64,000 nt of DNA from Tubulanus polymorphus (lineage: Eukaryota; Nemertea; Palaeonemertea; Tubulaniformes; Tubulanidae), in the NCBI RefSeq assembly GCF_964204645.1, contig NC_134031.1, positions 16,241,307-16,305,306 of the forward strand, written 5' to 3'. A model generated the notes under the pieces. The model did no database searches. It was not told the DNA's origin and saw only the letters and a list, made by a program, of their open reading frames with translations. Below, one piece after another: positions 27,401 to 36,360 of the stretch (within the stretch, counting starts at the first letter, position 1; each line of letters begins with the position of its first letter). A program made the translations under genes and the position numbers.

Positions 27401-30400
27401 TCACAATTATTCATTTATTTCTACGGAAAACTGATCGGGTCCTCTCACGCCATGTAAATTGAAGCTATATTCTGTAGACCGTTTGGGGCCTGACACGCCA
27501 TATAGAAGGCAAATCGCGATTTTTCTAGCAGTATTTGTTTTTTTTCTTAGACTTTATGATTATGAACAATGTATAACTAATTGAAACTAAAGATATGATT
27601 AGTGACAATTAATTGCTTCCATAGAAAACTGATCGCGTACTCTCACGCCATATGGCGGCAGAACACTTTGGGGCCTGACACGCCATGTAGACGACAGCGT
27701 GGTTTTAGGAGCTTTTTGTAACAGTATTTGCTTTTTTTTTCTAAGACTAAATAATTGACAAATCATATAGAAGGATTAATCTTTGAACATTTAAGACAAT
27801 TAGTGACAATTATTCATTTGTTTGTACGGAAAATCGTTCGGGTCTTCTCACGCCATGTCTCAATTGAAGCTATTCTGCAGACCGTTTGGGGCCTGACACG
27901 CCATATTGGCTGCAGAACATTTGGGGCCTGACACGCCATGTAGAAGACAGCGTGATTCGAGGAGCTTTTTGAAACAATATTTGCCTTTTTTCTAAGTCTA
28001 AATGATTGACGAACTGATAAATCTTTGAATATTTATGATAATTAGTGACAATTATTCATTGGTTTGTAGGAAAACTGATCGGGTCCTCTCACGCCATGTC
28101 TCAATTGAAGTTATTCTGCAGACCGTTTGGGGCCTGACACGCCATATTGACTGCAGACTGTTTGGGGCTTGACACGCCATGTAGAAGACAGCGTGATTTT
28201 AAGAGCTTTTTGAAACAATATTTGCCTTTTTTCTAAGTCTAAACGATTAACAAACCATGTAGAATGATAAATCTTTGAATATTTATGATAATTAGTGACA
28301 ATTATTCATTTGTTTGTACGGAAAATCGATCGGGTCCTCTCACGCCATGTCTCAATTGAAGTTATTCTGCAGACCGTTTGGGGCTTGACACACCATGTAG
28401 AAGACAGCGTGATTTTAGGAGCTGTTTGAAACAATATTTGCCTTTTTTCTAAGTCTAAATGATTGACAAACCATGTAGAATGATAAATCTTTGAATATTT
28501 ATGATAATTAGTGACAATTATTCATTTATTTGTAGGAAAACTGATCGGGTCCTCTCACGCCATGTTTCAATTGAAGCTATTCTGCAGACCATTTGGGGCC
28601 TGACACGCCATATTGGCTGCAGAATTCGGGGCTTGACACGCCATGTAGAAGGCTTAGCGATTTTAGGAGGCTTAGCGATTTTAGGAGCCATATGACTGCA
28701 GATCACACTAGATTTGAGCCTGGCTCACCATACATGTTTTTCTAACATTATCCATGTTCTTCTAAGACTAATTGATCAACAAATCATGTGAAATAGATGA
28801 ATGATTCATTGAAATGTAAGATAGTTAATTAAAATCTTTATTCTGTAAAACTCATTCAGTAGATATATATGTAATGTTTTTGTATTTTTCATATGCTGGC
28901 GAAATATATGATTGTTTAAATTGTGTTTCAAAATGTGTGTACACTGCATTAGATTAACAAACAACGATCAATTTCTATTCTGTAAAACTCATTTTAGTGT
29001 AAATGCGATCTAATATGTAGTTCTTATTATGTATATATAATACGTTGTAAATCATCTAAGACAAATTAATATCCAACCGAATATTTCAACTTCGGAAGAA
29101 AAACCCGCGAGACGTAGTCGACGTTTCATCTACTGCATAGGATTTGATTTTCATTTTACGTTCACCACATGGCGTGTCAGGCCCCAATATGGCGTGACAA
29201 GCCTCGGGGCTTGTGACGCCATATGCAGCAGGTCTTAAGATTGCCCTAGATGATATATTGATAACATTGTTTTTTTTTTCACAATAAAGAGGGGAACAAA
29301 AATCAAGTATCAAAAAGAATTTAGAAGAATTCTTCAAAATATATAAGAACACGGAAGAGGTCCAGATAAAATTTGAAAATGTACTTGTCCCGGGCAATCG
29401 GACAAGTGCTTAGATCGGACCCCGGTATATTCAGAATCTAAAAGATAACAATATTTCGGTCTCTCACTTGAGACTGGAATATCTTCGAATTCCATACATT
29501 TTCTCTTTAACTTTTTAAACAGTGGATTTTTATATATAGGGCAGATCATAGTCGAAAGTAGAATGGAGAAAATTTGAGTGGGGAATTCCAACGGAGGTTA
29601 TCAGCTGTTCGAAAGGCCGCCAGATACGCTATTTTCTACATATGAGAGTTCGACTGCTCTACGCGCATCTAATTATCCATACTGAGCGAGTTTTCAACGA
29701 AATACGAACCAAAAATATTATCTCAAGCATTCCTGCCCCCCGCGAAGAATTACATATGCATAATTATCTTTTTCCCGGTGGCGATTCTAGGAACAAACCG
29801 AAACGCTCTCGGGGTAAAAAATTCATATAATCCGTTCCCTCGATGCAAAAGCGGTGGTATATAGTGCACCGATTAACTCAGGGATGATAAAAACTATACG
29901 CACGGTCGGTCGGCCTCGCATTTATTCAAATATACTGATGAAATATGGCGGCATAAAAATGATCTGAAAAGCAGTCGTACTGGAATATTTGAATTGCGAC
30001 ACTTATTCTTACTGTTATGGTCTTATTTCAACGTACTGCTAATCCAATGAATTTTCACGAGAACAATATGATATTAGGTCATCGAAATTCACTTGAAAAG
30101 CAAAAGCAAATAATGAAATATTTTATCGTACTACTGAAAATAAAATAATAATAATAATAGGCAATTTATAGACCGCGCTACATAACTCAGTGCGGTTTAA
30201 AATAAGATTTAGCTATAAAACACATTTAAACTTCTAGTGAAAAAACTAGTAAAATTTGGCCCAACTCGGCGACGCAATATTGAACCAAGTTGAAGAATCC
30301 GTCATTTTAGCCGAAAGTCGCACGCGAAAAATACTAAATACGTTTTCAGCAAATTAACATCCAGGGTTGTTAATTTTTCCGAAACGTTTTAGACAGCGCA

Positions 30401-31966
30401 ATGAAATAAACTGTATTGCACTGTATTCTATTCTATTTATAGAACAGGGCGGCTATCAAAATATTGCGACAGAGAGAAATTCTACAAAAACAGCTGTCAC
30501 TAGTGAGTGGAATGTGAATTATCAAAACATCGACAGACAGAGATCGCGCGAGAGATGATGCTCTATGTATGAATGTATGTGCGTGTGCATCATGGACCTA
30601 TAAACATGTTTGTAGGCTAAATCATCAGTAACTAAGTAATCGGTAGATTCCTACCGATTCCCTAGATTCGATAAAGCGTACACAGTTCACCCCCAGTCAG
30701 CGATATAATAAAACGATTTCGTTGCGATGAATTTAAACCGATACGCTAGATTTTATAAACAATAGAATGTTTCGCTTCGAGTGACGTGAAGAACGTATAG
30801 GCCCTATAGCGATTGCGGTAAATAATACGCCGTTTGCGGCGTCGGAAATTCTGTAACAACAATAAACGTATTTGCAGTTTAATACAAATTCCCCCCATCC
30901 TAAAAAAATCAGCCTATTCGTATCTATTCAGATATTTCAAATATCAAGACGAGCTTGTATTGTGTGTCGGGCAGTATTAAATACTCGGTTTGGTTCGATT
31001 ATCCAGGGTTAACACCGACAGACGCACATATCACGTAACCAGCTGGCAATTTCGATTGATTTTTGCAATACTTCACCTATTGACAGTCAAGTAGGGCCCA
31101 GTAAGTACACGCTGAGAATTCCAGACTAGTATCTGAAGAATAAATCGGTGTTGTGTATAGAAGTACAGGGAGAAGAGCTTCAGCACAGTTTGCCTTCTGT
31201 TCGCTTTTCCAACTCAGAAAATACCCTTTCTCGTTATCAAAATATGTTAAGAAACTCAATTCTAGCACACTAACAAATGAACAACATATTTACTGGTAAT
31301 TCATTCATTCTAAAGGTTTTGTTCACATATTCTTGTGGGTTAGGTGAAAACAATACGTAGGAAACCAGTTATTCACACAATAGCCTTATCTCATTCACAC
31401 TAGGCTACAAAATCATTAATGAATTAAACCATGATGAACCCTACGTCCATGGATGATTAAAAAAGGTTCTGAAAGATCGGGGAATCCAAAATTTGGGGAA
31501 ATATTCACGGAAATATCAGGGAATCCGAAATTCCCCGACCTTTGACCGAAGATTCCCTCATTAAATTTTAAGATATCGTCATTCACGGCTCATTCTTGTT
31601 TAAAGAGGTCATCATAGGCAAGTACAATACACCAGAAATTCCCTGATTTTTACTAATTTGCAAGAGAAGAGTGAGGATTCTCAAATTCTCCATGCAGGGA
31701 AAAATATGAATTTTAAGGAATTGCCCCAATTTCACCGATCAATAAGAACCTTTATGAACCATTTTCAATATCAATTCACCCATCGATGATTAGTTTCGAT
31801 TAAACGTTTTTTTTTCAAATATCGTTGAAACCGCACACGATTTTACGCAAAAAGAACGAACCTCCGACCAGGAATGCGCGCGTCGAATACGAGCCTCGTA
31901 TTGAAGACGACTAATCGGCAGATTGCGTCGACTTCGATTTTCAGCGAGAACCATCTTCTGATCCAT
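7768..31966 (-). CDS. RALGPS: RalGPS: Ral guanine-nucleotide exchange factor with PH domain
   Basis: Activates the small GTPase Ral by GDP release; the PH domain brings it to membranes. Exons on the minus strand: 31862-31966, 25960-26115, 20954-21085, 19860-19910, 18287-18370, 17479-17661, 17150-17273, 16367-16498, 15765-15858, 15463-15666, 14564-14721, 14248-14314, 11677-11881, 9020-9125, 8283-8374, 7768-7797. They join in frame to about 640 residues (human paralogues about 560-580). [18 protein letters not shown] opens the RasGEF domain (about 118-360), with [20 protein letters not shown] and [14 protein letters not shown] as core motifs. A Ser/Pro-rich linker carries [10 protein letters not shown], a RalGPS signature. 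The PH domain runs from [12 protein letters not shown] through SWTRYW and GWMVVM to the terminal VPMNLMSFD. The first exon is the weakest call: weak donor (gttcgt), but phase and open frame fit. Human RalGPS1 and RalGPS2 match about equally. Confidence 0.93.
7857..8257. mobile_element. Two adjacent foldback elements with GGGGCCGGTTGCATAG-type ends
   Basis: Both lie in the last RalGPS intron. The first (about 7857-7993) has CAGGGGCCGGTTGCATAG paired with GCAAACGGCCCC at its right end. The second (about 7993-8257) repeats GGTCTTAA and GCCATGACT motifs in opposite orientations and ends in ACTGGTCCC. No coding capacity. Confidence 0.6.
8485..8662. mobile_element. Foldback MITE, GCGAAAGCTTGTGCG family, copy 1
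   Basis: The whole sequence folds on itself: ACGAGACGAGTAGTACT pairs with AGTACTACTCGTCTC, and GACGCATGAGCTTTCGCTAC with GTAGCGAAACCTCATGCGTC. It lies between the last two large RalGPS exons. A second copy sits in a SMG7 intron at 54683-54882, and a half copy near 46108 (TAGTAGCGAAAGCTCG). Confidence 0.75.
10400..10505. repeat. Inverted repeat in RalGPS intron
   Basis: GCAGAGATTCAAACCTG at the left is inverted as CAGGTTTGAATCTCTAC at the right with a GC-rich spacer. The arm looks superficially like a tRNA T-arm, but no acceptor, D or anticodon stems are present, so I call it only an inverted repeat. Confidence 0.5.
11251..11505 (+). mobile_element. tRNA-derived SINE
   Basis: The head resembles a tRNA: an A-box-like stretch (GTGTAGACGGGTGGTTAGA), a possible anticodon stem-loop (TTTGGCTCTGGGAAGCCAGG) and a clear B box GGTTCGAACCCC. 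Next comes a conserved-looking central block containing GTGTCCTCGGGCAAGACACT and CCACCCAGGAGTAAATGGGT, close to the shared core of animal SINE superfamilies as I remember it. It lies in the RalGPS intron between 9125 and 11677, opposite to the gene. I find no acceptor stem, so a working tRNA is excluded. Confidence 0.75.
11882..14247. other. Large RalGPS intron
   Basis: A 2.4-kb intron between the 14248-14314 and 11677-11881 exons. Apart from the pogo-like element I see only AT-rich unique-looking DNA. A reading frame of 93 codons at 12675-12956 has no recognisable features and overlaps another on the opposite strand. Confidence 0.5.
11986..12202. mobile_element. Pogo/Tigger-like MITE
   Basis: TACAGTAGACTCGGTTTGC at the left has an inverse at the right, GGTAAACAGAGTCTACT. 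The CAGTAGACTC end next to TA is typical of pogo-like non-autonomous elements (inference from end type only). It lies upstream of the PH-domain exon of RalGPS. Confidence 0.55.
14806..14932. mobile_element. Foldback MITE, AGTTGCTCAAAAGTT family
   Basis: Left arm GGTCAGTTGCTCAAAAGTTG, right arm CAACTTTTGAGCAACTGATC; the inner arms TAACCAATGAATAAATACCA and ACTATCCACTGGTTA also pair. It lies in a RalGPS intron and abuts a second foldback element. Confidence 0.7.
14931..15047. mobile_element. Foldback MITE, TATAGACTGGTATTA family
   Basis: TCATAGACTGGTATTAAC pairs with GTTAATACCAGTCAATAAAC, with TTAACCC and GGGT inner arms around an ATTCATTTTTTAATTGAGT centre. Related copies are at 46257-46364 and 61004-61117. 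Confidence 0.7.
16011..16245. mobile_element. Two tandem foldback MITEs, GGACCCAGTTCCACAGTT family
   Basis: The copies at about 16011-16125 and 16134-16245 each begin with CAGTTCCRCAGTT and end with the inverse (CTGTGGAACTGG type). Between the ends they are made almost entirely of GAGTTAACTC-like motifs in both orientations. A third copy is at 16734-16832. All lie in introns of RalGPS. Confidence 0.7.
16734..16832. mobile_element. Foldback MITE, GGACCCAGTTCCACAGTT family, third copy
   Basis: Begins GGACCCAGTTCCACAGTTG and ends with the inverse CAGAACTGTGGAACTGG. It is followed after two bases by another foldback element of a different family. Confidence 0.7.
16835..16963. mobile_element. Foldback MITE, AGTTGCTCAAAAGTT family
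   Basis: GGATCAGTTGCTCAAAAGTT pairs with AACTTTTGAGCAACTGACCC. The centre contains ACCAGTGGATAGT and TATCCATTGGTTATC as inner pairing arms. It is the copy closest in layout to 14806-14932. Confidence 0.7.
18501..18922. mobile_element. TIR element with GGGAGCGTTCACAAATTACG ends
   Basis: The left end GGGAGCGTTCACAAATTACG is matched by the inverse CGTAATTTATGAACGCTCCC at the right. Inside are pyrimidine-rich blocks of the form CTGACCCCCCTCCCC next to TGTACCA motifs, with GGTACGT motifs nearby. Length about 420 bases. It lies between the RalGPS exons at 18287-18370 and 19860-19910. Confidence 0.7.
19020..19443. mobile_element. MITE with AGGGTCCC/GTAGGGACCAT ends, copy 1
   Basis: Left end AGGGTCCCGACGGATCGG, right end GTCGTAGGGACCATG. 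The inner part carries TCTGCATCACTTTCATATCC and a GGTAAACCGTTAGTTTGG stretch shared with the copies at 38390-38642 (opposite orientation) and 46839-47133. Confidence 0.65.
20540..20832. mobile_element. Foldback element with GTCTGTTCTAAATTGGTACC arms
   Basis: The left arm GTCTGTTCTAAATTGGTACC and the right arm GGTACTTACCAAATTAGAAT are inverse. A second pair is ATTCTAGAACGGACCAATTT against AAATTGGTCCGTTCCAGG. It lies in the RalGPS intron just before the exon at 20954. Confidence 0.55.
24394..24430. repeat. (AT)n microsatellite
   Basis: About 18 uninterrupted AT dinucleotides in a RalGPS intron. Confidence 0.95.
25451..25701. mobile_element. TTAA-flanked MITE, TTAACCCTTTCAGT family, copy 1
   Basis: Starts TTAACCCTTTCAGTACTGAC and ends CTGATAGGGTTAA. 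An inner CACCGCGGTGCAGTGTAT palindrome and the text TTTCACTATGTTTGACAGG are shared with 56205-56506. TTAA ends suggest a piggyBac-type non-autonomous element. Confidence 0.65.
26332..26600. mobile_element. TIR element with CAGGGTCCGATCTAAG ends, complete copy
   Basis: Left end CAGGGTCCGATCTAAGG, right end GTGCTTAAATCAGACCCTG (inverse). It contains the GTATCGAGTGGGAAAAAAGC stretch and a run of 14 or more Gs. A second copy starts three bases downstream and is split by another element. Confidence 0.7.
26820..29246. mobile_element. Nested TIR element with ATGGCGTCACAAGCCCC ends
   Basis: The left end (CAATCTTAAGA, then ATGGCGTCACAAGCCCC) is matched in inverse at the right end (GGGGCTTGTGACGCCAT, then TCTTAAGATTG). 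Each end also holds a palindrome in which the 17-base core meets its own inverse at CCCCGGGG or CCTCGGGG. The interior is AT-rich and has a ~240-bp tandem array full of GGGGCCTGACACGCCAT, the same core. I find no open reading frame for a transposase. Confidence 0.7.
27427..28715 (+). repeat. ~240-bp tandem array carrying TGACACGCCAT motifs
   Basis: About six diverging units begin near 27427, 27624, 27827, 28071, 28318 and 28538 with AAACTGATCGGGTCCTCTCA or close variants. Each unit has CTCTCACGCCAT, one or two GGGGCCTGACACGCCAT copies, then an AT-rich spacer containing GACAATTATTCATT. In all about 16 copies of the CACGCCAT core occur in 1.3 kb. Confidence 0.85.
29426..31861. other. Rest of first RalGPS intron
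   Basis: No exon found. There are short AAT repeats near 30145 and a stretch at 31450-31740 rich in GGGGAAT and ATTCCC motifs that resembles the TIR family at 49643-50182. Otherwise AT-rich DNA of no recognised type. Confidence 0.4.
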
Positions 31967-33005
31967 GATTACGTTTATCGATGTTCACAAAATCGCCTAT
32001 ACATCCATCGAGTAGTATCACCAATTCAGCAACAAGTGGCCGAAGCCGATCCCGTAGTTGCGTTAACTTCCTCGTAATTATCGAATTGAATTTATTCTGT
32101 TAAAAGTGTGAACGAAATACAAACACAACTGTTCTCGTATGGTTCGCTATAGCGAATACATTTCGATCGACCTTGCAAACAGGAAACAGTAGCCTACAAT
32201 GAAACCTTATCTCCCATGATATAGCGTCGAGAGAGGTCTGATAATTATAAATGTCACCGGTGTCTTGTAATATTCAGCTCTTCGTTAATTAATCAATGAT
32301 CTTTGAACTACATTAGTACAACTGATAAAACGGCGAACCGGCAGTATCTGACACAATTATCGCAGTACGCAAGCGAGCAAATATCAGACGATTATCAGAG
32401 ATTGCAAAAAGATGACACAATATATATTGGAATTGGACACAACATAAAAATGAAAGTGCATACCTTCAAATCTAAAATTACACAGAGCAAAATTTGGCCT
32501 AAGTTTAACGAGTGCCGTTACCTAAAAAATGATTTCAATGATGATGATCGAATAGACTAAATCTAGCAAAAACGATACGGTGGTAGAGATTGATTGATTG
32601 ATTAGGACCGACAGGGTAGGTCTGAAAAAATTGAAGAATAAAGCAACAACGAATTCCAGTTTAATTTGAGTTCATATCACACTATCAAAAACATCTAAAC
32701 CGTTACCTTAAAGTCTAATGCACCAGTTATGTCATTATAGATGCGTATGCTTATCCTTGGTGCTGTCACAGGCGCATTTTAACCCGAAAATTGCTAAAAA
32801 TCCGTGAAATTCATCATAATACAGCCAGTGGGTAATACGTCATTGATTCGTGCGTGTCTGCACTATTCTCGCCTCCACTTCGGAAGACACTGGACGCTAG
32901 ATGGCGCTGAGTTTGTTTTCTCGCCTTCGTTTGTGAAGAAACCACGCATTTTGTAGATGGCGCTGAAATCAAAGTACGCACCCGGTTGTTAAACCGACCC
33001 GAAAA
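31967..33005. promoter_or_regulatory. Divergent promoter region, RalGPS / FOXRED1-like
   Basis: The start codons of RalGPS (minus, 31966) and the FOXRED1-like gene (plus, 33006) point away from each other and are 1.04 kb apart. Two copies of TAGATGGCGCTGA lie at about 32900 and 32955, close to the FOXRED1-like start. Both fit the core of the bilaterian CTCF site. No clear TATA box was seen next to either gene. Confidence 0.5.
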
Positions 33006-36000
33006 ATGGCAAGATTCCTATCAAAATGCTGCTACAGAAGTCTGTCATCGAAAGTTGGACCCGGATTAACGAAATTACCCGTTCCCGGAGATTATCGCAA
33101 TCCTTTGAAAATATTGAAAGGGGATATTTTAGGTCAGAACTCAATCAGAATCGTGCAAAAGCAATATCTTCGAGACAAATTCAAATCGAAATTTATTCAC
33201 TACATTATGATAATGAAAAAATTTCACGGTCTTAATCTGTTTGATAGTGGTCGTGTTGGTGTACGTAACTTTTTCCCCTGAAACTTAAACGTTAAATATT
33301 GAAGAAAATTTCTGATTATCTCTGATTTGTAGGCAGGGAATCGAAGGTGATTGTGCCGCGAGAGTCGGATGTGATAATCATCGGCGGTGGACTCATCGGT
33401 TCTTCAGTGGCGTACTGGTTAAAACAGCGAAACCCTAAAGGTTTTAGCTGTACTGTTATCGAAAAGGACTTGAGCGTAAGACGTTTTATTTTTCAACAAG
33501 AATTCCTTTTACGCAAATACGCACATGAATAGCTTATAGCGGTAATTTTCTTGCTCTTCAATTTCAAGTATTCAAAAGCTGCGTCTGTACAATCAATGGG
33601 TTATTTGAGTACTCACTTCATGCATCCGCAATACATGCGTCTAGCCATGTACTGCCGAGAATTCCTGGAAGATATTAACGACAAGCTATCCGTGTTAGGT
33701 ACACGTTGAAATTAATCGATCAGTCACTCAATTGTTTTGACTCAAATCCTGAAATGATTCTTTTCTGTGTTGCAGATGAGAAGCCTCCTGATATAGAATT
33801 TACCCCGATGAGCCATTTGACATTGGCCACATCTAGTGGGCTTGAGCTACTAACTGACATGTACGCCGTTCAGAAGTATGTATCTTTGCTGGCTTTTTCT
33901 TGATAAGCGACTCTGCAAAAACCTGCGAGTTATTCGAAATAGTGGAGACTATTTCCCGTCTTAATGAATATCGTTGAGAGAAACTCACCAATACCAATTT
34001 AAACAACTGTTGTTGTTTTTTTTTTCTTACGTTTCATCTTCAGAGTTAATTTGAAAATGATCACGATTGATAGAACACTATATTCGTGTTGATGCGATGT
34101 AGAGAGAATCCCACAATTATAACGAAAAATTCCGAAAATGTAACTTCGAGATAGAAGTTTATTTCAACGTTTCGACTATATCCTAATAGTCATCTTCAGG
34201 AATAATGAAATTTGAAAATATTTGAAAATGAAATTGATATTGTGGGTTTTTATTGAGTAATCTTTGTAAAATTTCCTGAAAACTACTTGTTTGTTCCTGA
34301 AAAGAACTGAAGCTAAAAGTTGCTTACAGAAACATTTCAAAATCATGAAAAACGCCATGCACATAGCTCGCAGAGAAAATATTACACATGATATATTGTC
34401 TATCGCTAATGGTGAGGGCTCTGCTGTGCAAAAACAGAAGATTACTAGCAGTGCCTTGTGCAATTTTGAAAAGTCGGTTTTGTTGTTTAAGTTCTGTGAT
34501 AATTAATTAATATGGATGGAAATGTTTCAATTTGATAGAGAAGCAGGAGTTGATGTAAACTTGTTGTCATCGGAACAGATCAAATCTCAGTTCCCTTGGA
34601 TGAATACGGATGATTTAGAATGCGGATTACTCGGTAAAAGAATACTTGATCGCTATTCGTATTCGAATCTTTAACTTTCGATTTCAAAAACTGAGTTAAT
34701 ATCGATTTGATAGGTCTACGCAACGAAGGATTGTTCAATCCCGTTGCATTACTGGCGGCGTTACGAAATAAAGCCATTTCGTTGGGCGTGAAATACGTCG
34801 AAGGAGAAGTTATCGGTATGGAGTTAGAAAATAAAGCGACGGCATACGCGACTGAAGGGGTAATTGAAGAGCCATTCATTCAGTATATAAATGTAAGTTT
34901 TTACTGGAAATGTTTGAACCGAAACTTCTCTCTGCTATTCGGTAATCTAAATGTATTGAATGTTTTCCCTATCGACAGGTTTTGAAGGATAAATTCATTC
35001 ACCCGATCAGAACGTTGTTTTTAGTGAATGCCGCTGGAGCTAATGCGGCGCGAGTTGCAGAATACGCGAAAATCGGAGTGAAATCCGGAACCCGCGCTGA
35101 TCTTCGAATACCTCTTCCTATATCGGAGAGGTAGCTTTAATTTATTGGAATGAATTTGATTATCTTAGATTATCATCTGAACTACAGTTGTTTGTAAATA
35201 ACCTTGTAAATTTTGTTACGCAGCAGTGTTTCACAAATACATACTGTATGCAAAATGTATAACAAATTAAGATGGTCCTAGCTTGTGTACCACATAATTT
35301 TCGATCATTTTGCGTTCGTTAATATTTCAGGAAACTGAGTTTGTTCCTTATACACTGTCCCAATGGTCCAACATTGGACTTGCCGATAATATCAGATCCT
35401 GTATCTGGAATACACATCAGTAGACGAGGATTAGGAGGAGACTATATCTGTCACAGTCATATTTTAGAAGCGGTAAGTTCTGGAGCCGGTTCCTCAAGTC
35501 GAGAAGAAAATTCTGTTTTCTCGAAATCCATTTCATGCGTCATTTGTTACCAAATATCCCATGGCTATTTTGTTTGATTATATCTCTTATTACAATTTAA
35601 AGGAAGAAGTAAATGCCAATACAACAGATGAAATAAATGAATCTTTTTATCACGAGAAGTTATTACCGGCATTGATTCATCGTATTCCTGCATTCAAAGA
35701 GTCGGAGGTTTGTACAAATTTTCAGTTTGTTAAAAGCATTACAACAAATTGCTTGCCGAGAGCTTTAAAGAATTTATGGAATTCTCAAATTTTCAGTTGA
35801 AAGGCGGATGGTGCTCTCGGTATGATTACAATTACGAGGATGAACATTTGATTATCGGAAATCATCACCACCATAAAAATATGTTGTTCGCCTCCGGATC
35901 TGGTATTCACGCGCCTCTGTTCGCACCTGGTATCGGTCGTGCTATCATGGAAAATGTAATCGACGAAGGTTACCGGAGCGTGCAGTTGGACGAGTTTTCA

Positions 36001-36051
36001 TTTACTCGATTTCTTATTGATAGAAATATTCCGTATCTTCGAGTTTCGTGA
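33006..36051 (+). CDS. Diverged FOXRED1 paralogue (FAD-dependent oxidoreductase)
   Basis: A DAO-type flavin oxidoreductase related to the complex I assembly factor FOXRED1. Exons: 33006-33132, 33333-33475, 33569-33698, 33776-33875, 34539-34633, 34714-34892, 34979-35130, 35331-35472, 35603-35707, 35797-36051; 475 residues, in frame. MARFLSKCCYRSLSSK is basic and Ser-rich, fitting a mitochondrial presequence. The FAD-binding GGGLIG (60-65) is intact. Against the canonical copy at 49-54 kb, GGIRQQF has become GYLSTHF (101-107) and the SGHG motif has become GIHA (the His at 429 is kept). Exon number and all phases match the canonical copy; lengths of exons 3, 4, 5, 9 and 10 are identical. The frame is fully open, so it is probably functional, but its substrate is unknown. 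A longer variant of exon 1 (open to 33281) is possible; the donor at 33132 is preferred because it matches the paralogue. Confidence 0.92.
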
Positions 36052-36059
36052 TTTTTATG

Positions 36060-36065
36060 AATAAA
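36060..36065 (+). terminator. Polyadenylation signal of FOXRED1-like gene
   Basis: AATAAA begins nine bases after the stop codon and is followed by a T-rich stretch (TGTTTTTTTTTT). This would give a very short 3' UTR. Confidence 0.6.
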
Positions 36066-36360
36066 TGTTTTTTTTTTTAATGTTGCGCAATTTTCGTTAT
36101 CGTTGATTGTTTTTTGAGGAGAGGACTTAAATATGAATTTATTTGACTGTCTGTTGGACTGTTGAAAAGTTAGCTGGATGATCATCAACCAATGGTCTAA
36201 CATCGCAATTAATGATTCCTGAACATAGTCATTACTGGGTAATTGTAATTCATTGGGAATGAAGTAAAAAAAGCTTATGATTTGTTAAATCATCGAAAAT
36301 TTGATCTCGGCGGCAAAATATCACTTCAATAAAAAAACAAATATTTTTGGATTCGAACCA

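Larger units (their letters stand above)
26604..29425. mobile_element. Second CAGGGTCCGATCTAAG element, split by a 2.6-kb insertion
   Basis: It begins GCAGGGTTCGATCTAAGG and follows the first copy as far as about 26757. The missing right part, including CGGACAAGTGCTTAGATCGG, reappears at about 29363-29425. The DNA between is a different element, so this copy was interrupted after it inserted. All of it lies in the first RalGPS intron. Confidence 0.7.

Noticed and set aside
27427-28715. CRISPR-like array
   Set aside because: Repeats are ~240 bp and diverged, spacers are not unique, and the genome is eukaryotic.
33026-33235. Alternative 69-codon frame over FOXRED1-like exon 1
   Set aside because: The frame from 33006 gives a mitochondrial-type N-terminus and a phase-1 donor equal to that of the paralogue; the other frame does not join to exon 2.
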